A DNA stretch of 64,000 bases from JBEKHT01 sp049516595 (GTDB taxonomy: Bacteria; Chloroflexota; Anaerolineae; Anaerolineales; RBG-16-64-43): NCBI GenBank assembly GCA_049516595.1, contig JBEKSY010000015.1, forward strand, positions 1-64,000. Direction: 5' to 3'. Each line of letters opens with the position of its first letter. The first letter of the stretch is position 1. The notes beneath the pieces were generated by a model. The model saw nothing but the letters and a program-made list of their open reading frames with translations, did no database searches and was not told the origin of the DNA. Both the position numbers and the translations under genes were made by a program. This document shows positions 17,664 through 26,050 of the stretch, one piece after another.

Positions 17664-19310
17664 ATGGGTGAGCAGCCCACCAGAGTGGACCCGGAACGGC
17701 AGCGCTCTGCTCGGGAGTACGCCCGAATCCAGAGACGCTTCAGTTTCCTCGAATCTGGTTTGGGGTTGCTCTACCTCGTCCTCTGGGTCGTGAGCGGCCT
17801 CAGCCTGCGCACCCGCGAGCGGCTCTCCATGCTGCTCTCTGCCTCCCGCCTCATTCCAGGCTGGACCCTTACCGAGTGGCCGACGGTGGCCCTGCTCGTC
17901 CTGCTAGAGGCGGCCGTGATCGCCGCTCCCTGGTGGCTGGTCATACTGCCTTTGGACTTCTATGGCGGCTTCCAACTTCCCCACCGGTTTCAGATCTCCA
18001 CCCAGACCTTTCCGGGCTGGATCACGGACCAACTGAAGGGGCTCGGGCTCTCCCTCCTGTTCGGGGTTCCGCTTCTCCTGGTCCTAAATCTCTTCCTGCG
18101 GACCTTCCCTGACGTGTGGTGGCTTTGGGCCGGTCTCGGCTACATCTTGCTCACTCTGGGTCTGACCCTCCTCGCCCCCATCCTGCTCCTGCCGATCTTC
18201 TATCGCGTCCGACCGCTGGGGGAGGAATGGAAGGATCTGAGCGATCGCCTGTTGCATCTGGCTAACTCTGCCGGGAAGCGGGTTCGCGCAGTTTACGTCT
18301 TCGACTTGAGTCGCCGCACCAAGGCCGCCAATGCCGCTCTCACCGGCTTGGCTGGCACGCGCCGGATTCTGCTCAGCGATACCCTTCTCGCAACCTTCAC
18401 GCCGGACGAGATCGAAACCGTCCTGGCCCACGAGTTGGGCCATCAAGTTCATAACGACATCCCCCTTCAGATTCTCAGCCAGAGCGTGGTCATTCTCGGA
18501 TCGTTCTATGTGGGCCATCTGGCCCTGAGTTGGAGCGCCCAAGCCTTTGGTTACCAGGCCGTATGGGACCCTGCGGCGTTGCCAGCGCTGGCGATTAGTC
18601 TTGTTGTGATTGGCCTGCTGCTTCTTCCTCTGCTCAACAGCCTCTCCCGATGGCGGGAGGGCATGGCGGACAGCTATGCCCTGGAGGCAACGGACAAGCC
18701 GGCGGCCTTCGCGAGTGCAATGAGCCGGCTGGCGAATCAGAATCTGGCGGAGGTGGATCCTGCCCCCTGGGTAGTCGCTATCTTCCACGGTCATCCGCCC
18801 CTGGCCGCGAGATTGGAAAAGGCCAGGCGCTACGCCGGTCGAGGAGGCTGCCATCAGATCCTGCCGCCGCAGGCCTCGGCGGGGCTACGGCTCTTCAATG
18901 AAAGAAGGTTCTTCGAGGCCCACGAGGAGCTCGAACTGGCTTGGCGGGCGGAACCCACGCCAGCAAGGAATCTCTACCACGGCATCCTGCAACTCGGGCT
19001 GGCTTGGTACCAGGTATCGCGCCTCAATTATCGCGGGGCGGTGAACATGCTTGACCGAGCCGAGTTCTGGCTGACGGCACTGCCGGCCGCCTGCCAGGGG
19101 ATCGATGTCGATCTGATCCGTGCCCAAGTGCGCAAGCTGCGATCGGAGGTGGAGAACCTAGGGCCGAGTCGAATTGGCCAGGTGAACCCGAACCTCTTCT
19201 CCCCAATCCCAATCCCGAAGGAGGCCAATCCGGAGGGAGAAGCCGGAGCTGCCACGCCCATCGGACCCGACGACCCCATCCTAGCCAGTGAAGGAGGAAA
19301 AGGTGATTGA
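17664..19310 (+). CDS. M48 metallopeptidase fused to a DUF309 domain
   Basis: A protein of about 548 residues. Five membrane segments precede a zinc-protease domain with HELGHQVHND (HExxH) and the third ligand region in WREGMADSYALE, matching CAAX-protease-type M48 enzymes (Ste24). After the protease, from about residue 410, there is a second module. It contains GLRLFNERRFFEAHEELEL, NLYHGILQLGLAWYQVSRLN, YRGAVNMLDRA and GIDVDLIRAQVRKL, the pattern of DUF309. The frame is continuous across the junction. TAGAAT at 17651-17656 ends seven bases before this ATG, so the mRNA may be leaderless; an in-frame ATG at 17655 is the alternative. The tail overlaps the next gene. Confidence 0.85.
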   Translation: MGEQPTRVDPERQRSAREYARIQRRFSFLESGLGLLYLVLWVVSGLSLRTRERLSMLLSASRLIPGWTLTEWPTVALLVLLEAAVIAAPWWLVILPLDFYGGFQLPHRFQISTQTFPGWITDQLKGLGLSLLFGVPLLLVLNLFLRTFPDVWWLWAGLGYILLTLGLTLLAPILLLPIFYRVRPLGEEWKDLSDRLLHLANSAGKRVRAVYVFDLSRRTKAANAALTGLAGTRRILLSDTLLATFTPDEIETVLAHELGHQVHNDIPLQILSQSVVILGSFYVGHLALSWSAQAFGYQAVWDPAALPALAISLVVIGLLLLPLLNSLSRWREGMADSYALEATDKPAAFASAMSRLANQNLAEVDPAPWVVAIFHGHPPLAARLEKARRYAGRGGCHQILPPQASAGLRLFNERRFFEAHEELELAWRAEPTPARNLYHGILQLGLAWYQVSRLNYRGAVNMLDRAEFWLTALPAACQGIDVDLIRAQVRKLRSEVENLGPSRIGQVNPNLFSPIPIPKEANPEGEAGAATPIGPDDPILASEGGKGD

Positions 19311-20082
19311 AGGCAAAGTGGCCGTGGTCACGGGAGGCGGTCGTGGGATCGGCCGCGCGATCGCGCTTCGGCTGGCCGGAGAGGGGGTGCACATTGCCGT
19401 CAACTTCTTCCGCAACCGAGCCGCGGCGGAGGAGACAGCGGCGGAGATCCAGGCCCTGGGCCGTCGGGCCGAAGTGATCCGAGCCGATGTGGGGCAGATG
19501 GACGGGATTGAAAAGCTCTTCCTAGAGGTTATCGACTCGTTCGGCGGCCTCGACATTCTTGTTTGCAATGCGGCCTCGGGCTACAACCGCCCTGTGCTCC
19601 AGCAGAGGGTCAAGGGCTGGGACTGGACGATGAATATAAATGCACGCTCGGTGCTCTTTTGTGCACAACGGGCCGCTCCTTTGATGAAAGCACGCGGGGG
19701 CGGAAGCATTGTGAGCATCTCCTCCCCGGGCTCTGGCCGGGTGATGCCCGAATACGTGCTGGTGGGCTCTTCCAAGGCTGCGGTTGAGGCGATCACCCGC
19801 TACCTGGCCGTTGAACTCGCGCCCTTGGGTATCGTTGTCAACGCCGTGTCGCCGGGGATCGTCGACACCGATGCGCTGAGCCACTTCGAGGTGCTCCACG
19901 GGTTGGACTGGCGGGTCGAAGCCAGGAAGCAGGTTCCCGCAGGGCGTCTGGTGACTGCCGAGGACGTTGCGGGCGTCGTGGCGTTCCTCTGTTCGCCCGC
20001 TGCGCAGATGATCCGGGGGCAGACCATCCTTGTGGACGGGGGCCATACTCTTCCCCTAGGAGGGTTGACGCCTGTCTCGTAG
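19303..20082 (+). CDS. fabL: Enoyl-ACP reductase III, FabL type
   Basis: An SDR enzyme of 259 residues that reduces trans-2-enoyl-ACP with NADPH in the last step of fatty acid elongation. The nucleotide site is TGGGRGIGRAIALRLAG. The active site is Tyr-x6-Lys (YVLVGSSK) instead of the usual SDR YxxxK, which is diagnostic of enoyl reductases. The C-terminal half closely follows Bacillus FabL: ITRYLAVELAPLGIVVNAVS, VDTDALSHF, VPAGRLV, MIRGQTILVDGG. The start is taken as GTG at 19303, five bases behind GGAGG; an earlier in-frame GTG at 19288 is possible. It overlaps the M48 gene. Another FAS gene, fabF, is at 38 kb. Confidence 0.88.
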   Translation: MIEGKVAVVTGGGRGIGRAIALRLAGEGVHIAVNFFRNRAAAEETAAEIQALGRRAEVIRADVGQMDGIEKLFLEVIDSFGGLDILVCNAASGYNRPVLQQRVKGWDWTMNINARSVLFCAQRAAPLMKARGGGSIVSISSPGSGRVMPEYVLVGSSKAAVEAITRYLAVELAPLGIVVNAVSPGIVDTDALSHFEVLHGLDWRVEARKQVPAGRLVTAEDVAGVVAFLCSPAAQMIRGQTILVDGGHTLPLGGLTPVS

Positions 20083-20159
20083 GGGAGGCCTCTTGGCGGG
20101 GTTTTGTCCCGCGAGGGGATCCGAGGCCAATGGCCCCGTCAGGTATTTGCGAGGTCCGA

Positions 20160-21527
20160 GTGAACCAAGCTCAAGAACAGCGCGCCGACGACTACATTCT
20201 CAGCCATTGCGAAGAGGCCGTGGCCGAACTGTCTCGACTCTGCGCACAGCCGAGCATCTCGGCTCAGGGGGTGGGGATTCGCGAATGCGCAGAGCTGGTG
20301 GCGGGGATGCTCCGCAAACGAGAGTTCTCCGTCGAAGTCGACCAGACCGCCGGGAATCCCATCATCTACGCCGAAGCCAAAGGACGTTCAGCGCAAACCC
20401 TGCTCATGTATAACCACTACGACGTGCAGCCCCCTGAGCCGCTGGAGCAATGGATCAGTCCGCCGTTCGCGCCGTCTCTGCGGGAGGGGAAGTTGTATGC
20501 GCGCGGAGCCAGTGACGACAAGGGCCACATCATCTGCCGCCTTGCGGCGATTGATGCGGTGCGCTTCGCCCTGGGTGAGCTGCCCTGCACCCTCAAGTTC
20601 GTGATTGAAGGAGAAGAGGAGGTCAGCAGCCCCCACCTCCCGGATTTCGTTCGCGGGAATCCCGATCGGCTCCGAGCCGATGCCTGTCTGTGGGAATTCG
20701 GAGGGGTTGATTTCGACGGGGTGCCACTTCAAGAGCTGGGCATGCGCGGGATCTGCTACGTGGAACTCATCGTAGAAACCGGGACTTCTGATGCTCACTC
20801 AGGTCTCGGAGGCTCGATTTTCCCCAATGCCGCTTGGCGGCTGGCTTGGGCGCTGGCTGCACTCAAGGGGCCTGATGAACATATCCGTATCCCCGGTTTC
20901 TACGATGAAGTCCTTCCTCCCTCCCCGCGGGATCTGGAACTGCTGTCCAAGATCCCGGACCCGTCACAAACCTTCCGCCAGACTTACGGCCTGAGAGGTT
21001 TCCTCAAGGACTTGACCGGGGGTCTCCAACTGCAGCGCGAGGCCGTCTTTGCCCCAACCTGCACGATCTGTGGGCTGACCTCCGGCTACCAGGGGCCTGG
21101 CTCAAAAACGGTGCTCCCCGCCCGGGCGAGTGCCAAAGTCGATTTCCGACTGGTACCCAACCAGCGGCCGGAGGACATCCTTCAGAAGCTGCGCCGACAC
21201 CTTGCTACCGAGGGTTTTGCCGACGTCGAAGTCAACTACCTGGGTAGCGAGCCTCCTGGGCGCACGGATCCCGATCACCCCTTCGTCCGTTTGGTGGCCG
21301 AGGCCGCTCGGGATGTCTACGGGGTCCCTCAACGCGTGCTGCCCATGATCGGGGGGTCGGGGCCGAATCATGTGTTCCTCGACGTACTCAAGGTTCCGAT
21401 CGCCACGGTGGGCGTGGGTTACCCGGGTGGTCGAGGGCACGCGCCCAATGAGCATGTGGTTATCAAAAACTTGGTCAATGGAATTCGTCACACGGCCAGA
21501 GTCATCATGCGACTGACCGAACTTTAG
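20160..21527 (+). CDS. M20-family dipeptidase
   Basis: A cytosolic metallopeptidase of about 455 residues. The first metal site is YNHYDVQPPEP, followed by LYARGASDDKGH. The catalytic Glu pair is in VIEGEEEVSSP, and the last ligand region is GRGHAPNEHV. The lid domain (about residues 200-360) is complete. This combination is typical of the CNDP/DapE-like dipeptidases that split dipeptides or aminoacyl compounds. The GTG at 20160 has GAGG five bases upstream; an in-frame ATG at 20130 would add ten residues. It lies 77 bp downstream of fabL on the same strand with no functional link. Confidence 0.88.
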   Translation: MNQAQEQRADDYILSHCEEAVAELSRLCAQPSISAQGVGIRECAELVAGMLRKREFSVEVDQTAGNPIIYAEAKGRSAQTLLMYNHYDVQPPEPLEQWISPPFAPSLREGKLYARGASDDKGHIICRLAAIDAVRFALGELPCTLKFVIEGEEEVSSPHLPDFVRGNPDRLRADACLWEFGGVDFDGVPLQELGMRGICYVELIVETGTSDAHSGLGGSIFPNAAWRLAWALAALKGPDEHIRIPGFYDEVLPPSPRDLELLSKIPDPSQTFRQTYGLRGFLKDLTGGLQLQREAVFAPTCTICGLTSGYQGPGSKTVLPARASAKVDFRLVPNQRPEDILQKLRRHLATEGFADVEVNYLGSEPPGRTDPDHPFVRLVAEAARDVYGVPQRVLPMIGGSGPNHVFLDVLKVPIATVGVGYPGGRGHAPNEHVVIKNLVNGIRHTARVIMRLTEL

Positions 21528-21621
21528 GTCCTCGCCTTTTCACTAACGCGGCCGTCAACCAAGACCGAGGCCCTTCTTCGTCTGGCGAGAGCCTCGACCT
21601 CCGAAAGCGAGCCCTTCCGAC

Positions 21622-22401
21622 ATGGTCGACTACTTGCACTCCCCGCTTACCGTGGTGCTGCCGACATACAACGAGGCGGACAACCTGCCGGAGGTCGTCA
21701 GAATCTTACGAAACCTCCGCCTCTCCGACCTTCACCTCATCATCGTTGACGACGGCTCGCCGGACGGCACGGGCCAAGTCGCGGACTCCCTCGTCAGGGA
21801 GATGCCCGGACGGTTCAAGGTCGTCCATCGCACCGGCAAGCTCGGACTGGGCACCGCGTACCTAGCGGGATTCCATCTGGCGCTGCAGGAGCGCACTCCC
21901 GCCGTTGTCCAGATGGATGCGGATCTCTCGCATTCGCCCGGTGATCTCCCGCGTCTTCTCGAACGCCTCGCAGAATGCGATGTTGCCGTCGGCTCGAGGT
22001 ATGTTCCCGGGGGGAGGCTCGATCTCCGCTGGGGACGGGGTCGGCGCCTGCTCTCCTGGTGGGGGAATTTCTACTCGCGTTCCGTCCTTGGCCTAGGGCT
22101 TCACGATGTCACGGCAGGCTTTAAGGCCTGGAGGCGAGAAACCCTCTTGGGAATTGGCTTGGGGCGCATCCACTCGAACGGCTACATTTTTCAGGTGGAG
22201 ATGGCCTATGTCGCCCAAAAGCTGGGGTATCGGGCTTGCGAGGTGCCGATCTACTTCGAAGACCGCACGGTCGGCCGCTCCAAGATGGACACGCAAGTGA
22301 AGCTCGAGGCAGCCTGGCGCGTCTGGCAGGTCCGGTGGCTTCATCGCCGCCTGACGCCAGAGGACCGCTCGCGAGAATCTGAAACGCGGATGCCCGTCTG
22401 A
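21622..22401 (+). CDS. Polyprenol-phosphate mannosyltransferase (DPM1-like GT2)
   Basis: A glycosyltransferase family 2 enzyme of 259 residues without a membrane tail. The nucleotide-sugar site begins VVLPTYNEADNLPEVV and VDDGSPDGTG, and the metal-binding QMDADLSHSP is present. The C-terminal DVTAGFKAWRRETLLGIGL and EVPIYFEDRTVGRSKM match the DPM1/Ppm group, which transfers mannose (or another hexose) from its nucleotide to polyprenyl phosphate on the inner membrane face. Glucosyl transfer is the main alternative. The gene ends 41 bp from the convergent rsmA. Confidence 0.87.
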   Translation: MVDYLHSPLTVVLPTYNEADNLPEVVRILRNLRLSDLHLIIVDDGSPDGTGQVADSLVREMPGRFKVVHRTGKLGLGTAYLAGFHLALQERTPAVVQMDADLSHSPGDLPRLLERLAECDVAVGSRYVPGGRLDLRWGRGRRLLSWWGNFYSRSVLGLGLHDVTAGFKAWRRETLLGIGLGRIHSNGYIFQVEMAYVAQKLGYRACEVPIYFEDRTVGRSKMDTQVKLEAAWRVWQVRWLHRRLTPEDRSRESETRMPV

Positions 22402-22442
22402 GGCAGGGAAGGGCACCCTGGGGCGGAGGGAGCCAGGCTCCT

Positions 22443-23333
22443 CTAGGCAGATCGATTCGCCCAGCTCTCCTCGGTCAAGAGCCGGGGCAGGGCGGCGCCC
22501 AGGTTTTTCCATTCCTCCAGGCTCAGGGTTTCCGCCCGGCGGGCGGGATCGACGCCCATCAATCTTAACCATTCTCGGACCCTTCGGTCCTCGACAGCCA
22601 AGCCCGCGCTGAGCGAATTGTGAAGTTGTTTGCGACGCTGCGAAAAGCCTGCCCTGGCCACACGAAAAAAGGCCCTGTTCCCGGAAGGTTCCAGCCCGGC
22701 ATCAGGATCCAGGTCGACGCGCACCACTGCCGAGTCAACTTTGGGCGCGGGGAAAAAACACTCCGCCGGAATCCGGAAGGCAATCCGGGGCTGCCCGTAG
22801 TATTGGACGCTGAGCGAGAGCAAGCTCATTTGGCCCGGACTGGCGCAGATGCGCTCGGCCACCTCCTCCTGAACAGTCAAGATCATCCGCTCAGGCCGGC
22901 GAGGCGCCTCGAGTAGATGGCGGATCGCGGCCGAAGTGATGTAATACGGCAGATTGGCGATGACCAGGTAGGGCGCCGCCGCAAACGGCGCGGTTAGGGC
23001 AGCAGGATCCAGCTCCAGAATGTCCCCCTCGACCAGGAGGACATTCTTGTCGGGTTCCACCACCCCGCGTAGTACCGCAAGAAGCGCGGCATCAATCTCA
23101 ACCGCAATGACCTGACCCGCTTGGCGAGCCAAGTGCCGGGTCAGGCTCCCCAGGCCAGCGCCAATCTCAAGCACCACGTCCCCTAACTGAACGTCCGCAG
23201 AATCAACAATTCGCGCCAGCATCTTTTCGTCAATCAGGAAGTTCTGTCCCAGCGACCTGCGGGCCGGGATCCCTGCCTGCCGAAGCAGATGGACCACGTC
23301 AAGCGGCGTAAGGTCAGGAGTTGAAGAGGTCAT
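22443..23333 (-). CDS. rsmA: 16S rRNA dimethyladenosine transferase
   Basis: RsmA (KsgA), 296 residues, dimethylates two adjacent adenines in the 3' hairpin of 16S rRNA during 30S assembly. The family start SLGQNFLIDEKMLARIVD is followed by the SAM site LEIGAGLGSLTRHLA, VIAVEID, and the catalytic NLPYYITSAAI. The C-terminal helical domain is complete. The start overlaps the stop of the upstream G5/3D gene by four bases, so the two are coupled. In Gram-positive bacteria rsmA also lies near a DUF348/G5 wall protein (YabE), which makes the pairing meaningful. Confidence 0.96.
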   Translation of the reverse strand: MTSSTPDLTPLDVVHLLRQAGIPARRSLGQNFLIDEKMLARIVDSADVQLGDVVLEIGAGLGSLTRHLARQAGQVIAVEIDAALLAVLRGVVEPDKNVLLVEGDILELDPAALTAPFAAAPYLVIANLPYYITSAAIRHLLEAPRRPERMILTVQEEVAERICASPGQMSLLSLSVQYYGQPRIAFRIPAECFFPAPKVDSAVVRVDLDPDAGLEPSGNRAFFRVARAGFSQRRKQLHNSLSAGLAVEDRRVREWLRLMGVDPARRAETLSLEEWKNLGAALPRLLTEESWANRSA

Positions 23334-24829
23334 CGCAAGGGGAGGCGAGCCACAAAGCGAATGGCAGCCTCGCTCGGCACGGGGGTCAGGAAATACAGGA
23401 CCGTTGAACCCGGCGCGTGTCCGCCGTGATTGAGGAAGGTCTGATAGTCCGGATAGGCCACATCCACCCAGTAGTCGCTGCGAACGTTGATGCCATTGTC
23501 CTGGACGCTAGCCTGGCCGTAACCGTTTACATAGACCGGCCAGCCCTCCATCTCCATATACCATGAATAGGCCACGGCGATCATCCCCAGGCCGACCTGC
23601 CTGCCGCTCGCGGTCTTTGAATAGCACTGTCCTGGAACTCCCGCCGAACCGCATGGCCAATAGGCCGTGGCATAGACCGGTATGGAGTACCAATACTGAA
23701 CCGGACCATCCGGGGTGTTGGCGGTCTGGATCACAACCTTGATCCCGTAGCCAACGATTTGATCCGTGGGCTGGACGATCACGGACTGGTCCTCCGCCGT
23801 GCGCTTCACCTCGACCCCGTCCTCATAGCGGACGCGAATGAGGCTCTCCTTCACCCCGTACTTTCCCGCAGAAATGAGCTGCTTTTGCCCCAATTCAAGG
23901 TCGGCGAGATACTCGGCGTTGGTTCCATACGGCAGAGAGGACTGATCGCGCAGCACCGCCTCGCGTACGCGCACGATGCGGATCGTGCCATCGGCAGGCA
24001 GGGGTTGGTCCTCGGCCGGTACGGTGTAGTCCTCACCGGAGAGAGCCAAACCGCTTTGCGCTAGCGCTTCACCGACCGTGTCGGCAGCGGAGCGTATCGT
24101 CACTTCTTTTCCGTCCGCCCGGACCTGGAGCGGACGAGAGGACTTGAGCGTGACGCGGATCGGCCCTTGACCGTTTCCCGGGCTTAGCGGAGTGTCTGCC
24201 GACGGGTCCAGGGAATCTCCTTCGTACAAGGGTATCCCAAGCTGGAAGAGAGCTTCGCCCACCGTCGGACCGGCTGCTTGCAGACTCTCGATCTTCCCGT
24301 CATGGATCAAGACGAATGGGGTACCTGCCGTGACCCGAATCACTGCGGGCACTTGCCGGAGCGGCAAAGAGGCGTCCACCGCCGAACCATCGGCCAGAAC
24401 CACTTCTCCCGGAAAGACAGGGATCCCCATGGAAAGCAGGAGATTTGCAGGAATGAGCAGATCGCTCTGGTGCACGAGGACTTTTGTCGACCGAGAATTC
24501 GTCTCCAGCCGGATCCATTTCCCACGATCAACGCGAACCGACATGCCGGCCGTCACGGGGGAAGACAGATCGGGTTGAACTCGGTCATCAGGACCGAGGA
24601 CGACCCCGGCATCGCGCAGCACCAGCGCGACCGAGTGTGCGTGCGTCAGCACGCTCAGGGAGTGACCGTCCGCGACGACGGCCACATTGCGCCGGGTGGC
24701 GAGAAAAATCCCTGCGCCGACCAGTGCTATTGCGACTCCAGACACAACTGGAACCGTATTTGCCCGCCTGAGACTGGGAATCTTCAAGGTCATTGGAGTG
24801 AACAGCCCGGTCAGGTTTCCCGGCGGCAC
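23330..24829 (-). CDS. DUF348/G5/3D cell-wall protein (YabE-like)
   Basis: A secreted wall protein of up to 499 residues. One membrane segment (about 25-45) is followed by three DUF348 ubiquitin-like repeats (around 50-115, 165-225 and 225-290). A G5 domain (about 290-365) comes next, then a C-terminal 3D-like region with ASGRQVGLGMIAVAY, YVNGYGQASVQDNG and YWVDVAYPD. Such proteins (YabE, Rpf-like) bind or cut peptidoglycan. Two Cys (PCGSAGVPGQC) may form a disulfide. The GTG at 24829 has AGAGGG upstream; the ATG at 24793 is the alternative. A perfect TTGACA promoter lies at 24919-24947. It is translationally coupled to rsmA. Confidence 0.82.
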   Translation of the reverse strand: MPPGNLTGLFTPMTLKIPSLRRANTVPVVSGVAIALVGAGIFLATRRNVAVVADGHSLSVLTHAHSVALVLRDAGVVLGPDDRVQPDLSSPVTAGMSVRVDRGKWIRLETNSRSTKVLVHQSDLLIPANLLLSMGIPVFPGEVVLADGSAVDASLPLRQVPAVIRVTAGTPFVLIHDGKIESLQAAGPTVGEALFQLGIPLYEGDSLDPSADTPLSPGNGQGPIRVTLKSSRPLQVRADGKEVTIRSAADTVGEALAQSGLALSGEDYTVPAEDQPLPADGTIRIVRVREAVLRDQSSLPYGTNAEYLADLELGQKQLISAGKYGVKESLIRVRYEDGVEVKRTAEDQSVIVQPTDQIVGYGIKVVIQTANTPDGPVQYWYSIPVYATAYWPCGSAGVPGQCYSKTASGRQVGLGMIAVAYSWYMEMEGWPVYVNGYGQASVQDNGINVRSDYWVDVAYPDYQTFLNHGGHAPGSTVLYFLTPVPSEAAIRFVARLPLR

Positions 24830-24918
24830 CCGGATGGTCCCTCTTACCGTTGCTCCCTTTCGGTCCTGGCGGGGTTCAAGGGCTTCCGCCGCGCCGGACC
24901 CGGCCGGGCTAGCTTGCC

Positions 24919-24947
24919 ATGGTAATTCAAGGGGGGAGGGCTGTCAA
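24919..24947 (-). promoter_or_regulatory. Promoter of the G5/3D-rsmA operon
   Basis: Minus-strand TTGACA (24947-24942), exactly 17 bp, then TACCAT (24924-24919). It predicts a start point near 24912 and an 83-nt leader. Confidence 0.6.
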
Positions 24948-24974
24948 CGCACGGCTTTGCACGCACGGCTTTGC
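24947..24974. repeat. 14-bp direct tandem repeat
   Basis: Two adjoining copies of ACGCACGGCTTTGC. The left copy provides part of the TTGACA -35 of the operon promoter, so the duplication abuts the promoter. Confidence 0.9.
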
Positions 24975-25190
24975 AGTCACGCCGAGAAAGCCCATTGCTG
25001 CTTGGCTGGTTTCCCCCTCTCGAGTCGGACCCGAAGGAGATTGGTGTGGATCACCATGGGCGAGCCTCGAAGTCTGAAGAGGTGCACGGTGAGGCGCCGT
25101 GAAAGGGGGAGCAATCCCCAACATCCTGAGGACGCCCCCGTTCAGGGATCCTGGCACTCGCAGAGGAAGGGCTTTCCCCGTCGGGAGAAA

Positions 25191-25224
25191 TGCAAAGGGC
25201 CGTCAATTCGGACGGCCCTTTGCA
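25191..25224 (-). terminator. 14-bp perfect hairpin, likely terminator of a short minus-strand transcript
   Basis: Inverted repeat TGCAAAGGGCCGTC / GACGGCCCTTTGCA with a six-base loop. On the minus strand TTTCTC follows. It closes a unit that begins at the promoter at 25386. Confidence 0.6.
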
Positions 25225-25268
25225 GCGCTGCGGCATCCTTATCCTTGGGGGAGTGATGCCGCAGCGCT
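25224..25268 (-). other. 14-bp hairpin overlapping the leader reading frame
   Basis: Arms AGCGCTGCGGCATC and GATGCCGCAGCGCT, 17-base loop. Its first arm (minus strand) falls inside the 16-codon frame and it ends one base from the terminator-like hairpin. Confidence 0.7.
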
Positions 25269-25289
25269 CGGACTACATGAGGTTTTCAT
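25239..25289 (-). CDS. 16-codon leader-peptide-like reading frame
   Basis: An ATG at 25289 stands about ten bases behind GGGAGGAGG and opens MKTSCSPSAAASLPQG, then TAA. A TTGACA-N17-CATACT promoter lies upstream, and a long hairpin spans its codons. The size and setting fit an attenuation leader peptide or a small expressed peptide. No run of one amino acid identifies a regulatory tRNA; Ala and Ser are most frequent. Chance occurrence cannot be excluded. Confidence 0.35.
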   Translation of the reverse strand: MKTSCSPSAAASLPQG

Positions 25290-25357
25290 CTTCGGCACCA
25301 CCTCCTCCCTTTCTTAGGATAGCGAGGGAAAGAGGCTGTTTCTCTTACTTAGGGGGT

Positions 25358-25386
25358 AGTATGACACAGAGGCTTCATGTTGTCAA
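25358..25386 (-). promoter_or_regulatory. Sigma-70-type promoter of a short minus-strand unit
   Basis: Minus-strand TTGACA (25386-25381), 17-bp spacer, CATACT (25363-25358). Predicted start point about 25351, giving a transcript of roughly 165 nt to the hairpin at 25191. Confidence 0.6.
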
Positions 25387-26050
25387 CCGGCTCATCTCCC
25401 CGAGCGAGCCATCCCGGGAACCCTTCTTCCCCGCTTTGTTCTTGCCTACCCCGGTCCGCCCCGGTTGGACGTCGATGCCGAGGACTTGCAAGGAAAGGGC
25501 CCTCCAGGGCCCAAGTCCACGCTGTATAATCCCTTGGATCGAGGATCCGGCACCTGGCGACATCCCGACGGCCACGCGAACCAGGAATCACACGCTCCCA
25601 GCGCTTTGGCCTTGATAGCTCTCGTTGCCTTCCGCCTGTTCCGAGACGGGCTTCCGGCGCCGGATGTTTCAGCGCATACGTTTCTTGCCAGTTCAACGGT
25701 CGTCTGATCGCCTGTTTTACCAGCGGCTACGACCGGGAGAACAGCGCCGGATTGCCAGGGCAGGATCTGAAGCCAGGTCGCGTTTCGTCCCGGTTTCCTG
25801 CTCTCCCAGTGAGCGGCGGGGAGGAGAAGTGCAAGCTGCAGGTTTTCGGGGTGAATCCCAACAGCTCTGGGTTGATCCCGGGGCTTCCAGTGCGAACACG
25901 AGCCCTCGCCGCCACCCATCCGCCAAGGTCAAAGGCCTGGGATGGGGTGACGAGCCGGGTGGGCAAGCCGGAACCGGGGGGGGGTGTTTCCTTGATCAGC
26001 CAGGGTTGAGCGCGTGCTGCGAGGCCCTGCGGTTGCCCTCTTAATGCGGA

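Larger units (their letters stand above)
24830..26050. other. Long intergenic region
   Basis: About 1.2 kb. It holds two minus-strand promoters, a tandem 14-bp duplication (24947-24974), a 16-codon reading frame and two long hairpins, each listed separately. From about 25400 to 26050 I see only a TATAAT at 25526 on the plus strand and no supported gene. Confidence 0.5.

Noticed and set aside
24950..25015. Minus-strand GGAAACC and GACTGCAAAGCC resembling a c-di-GMP-I riboswitch
   Set aside because: GCAAAGCC occurs twice only because of the tandem duplication, the tetraloop helix is missing, and the segment lies upstream of the likely start point.
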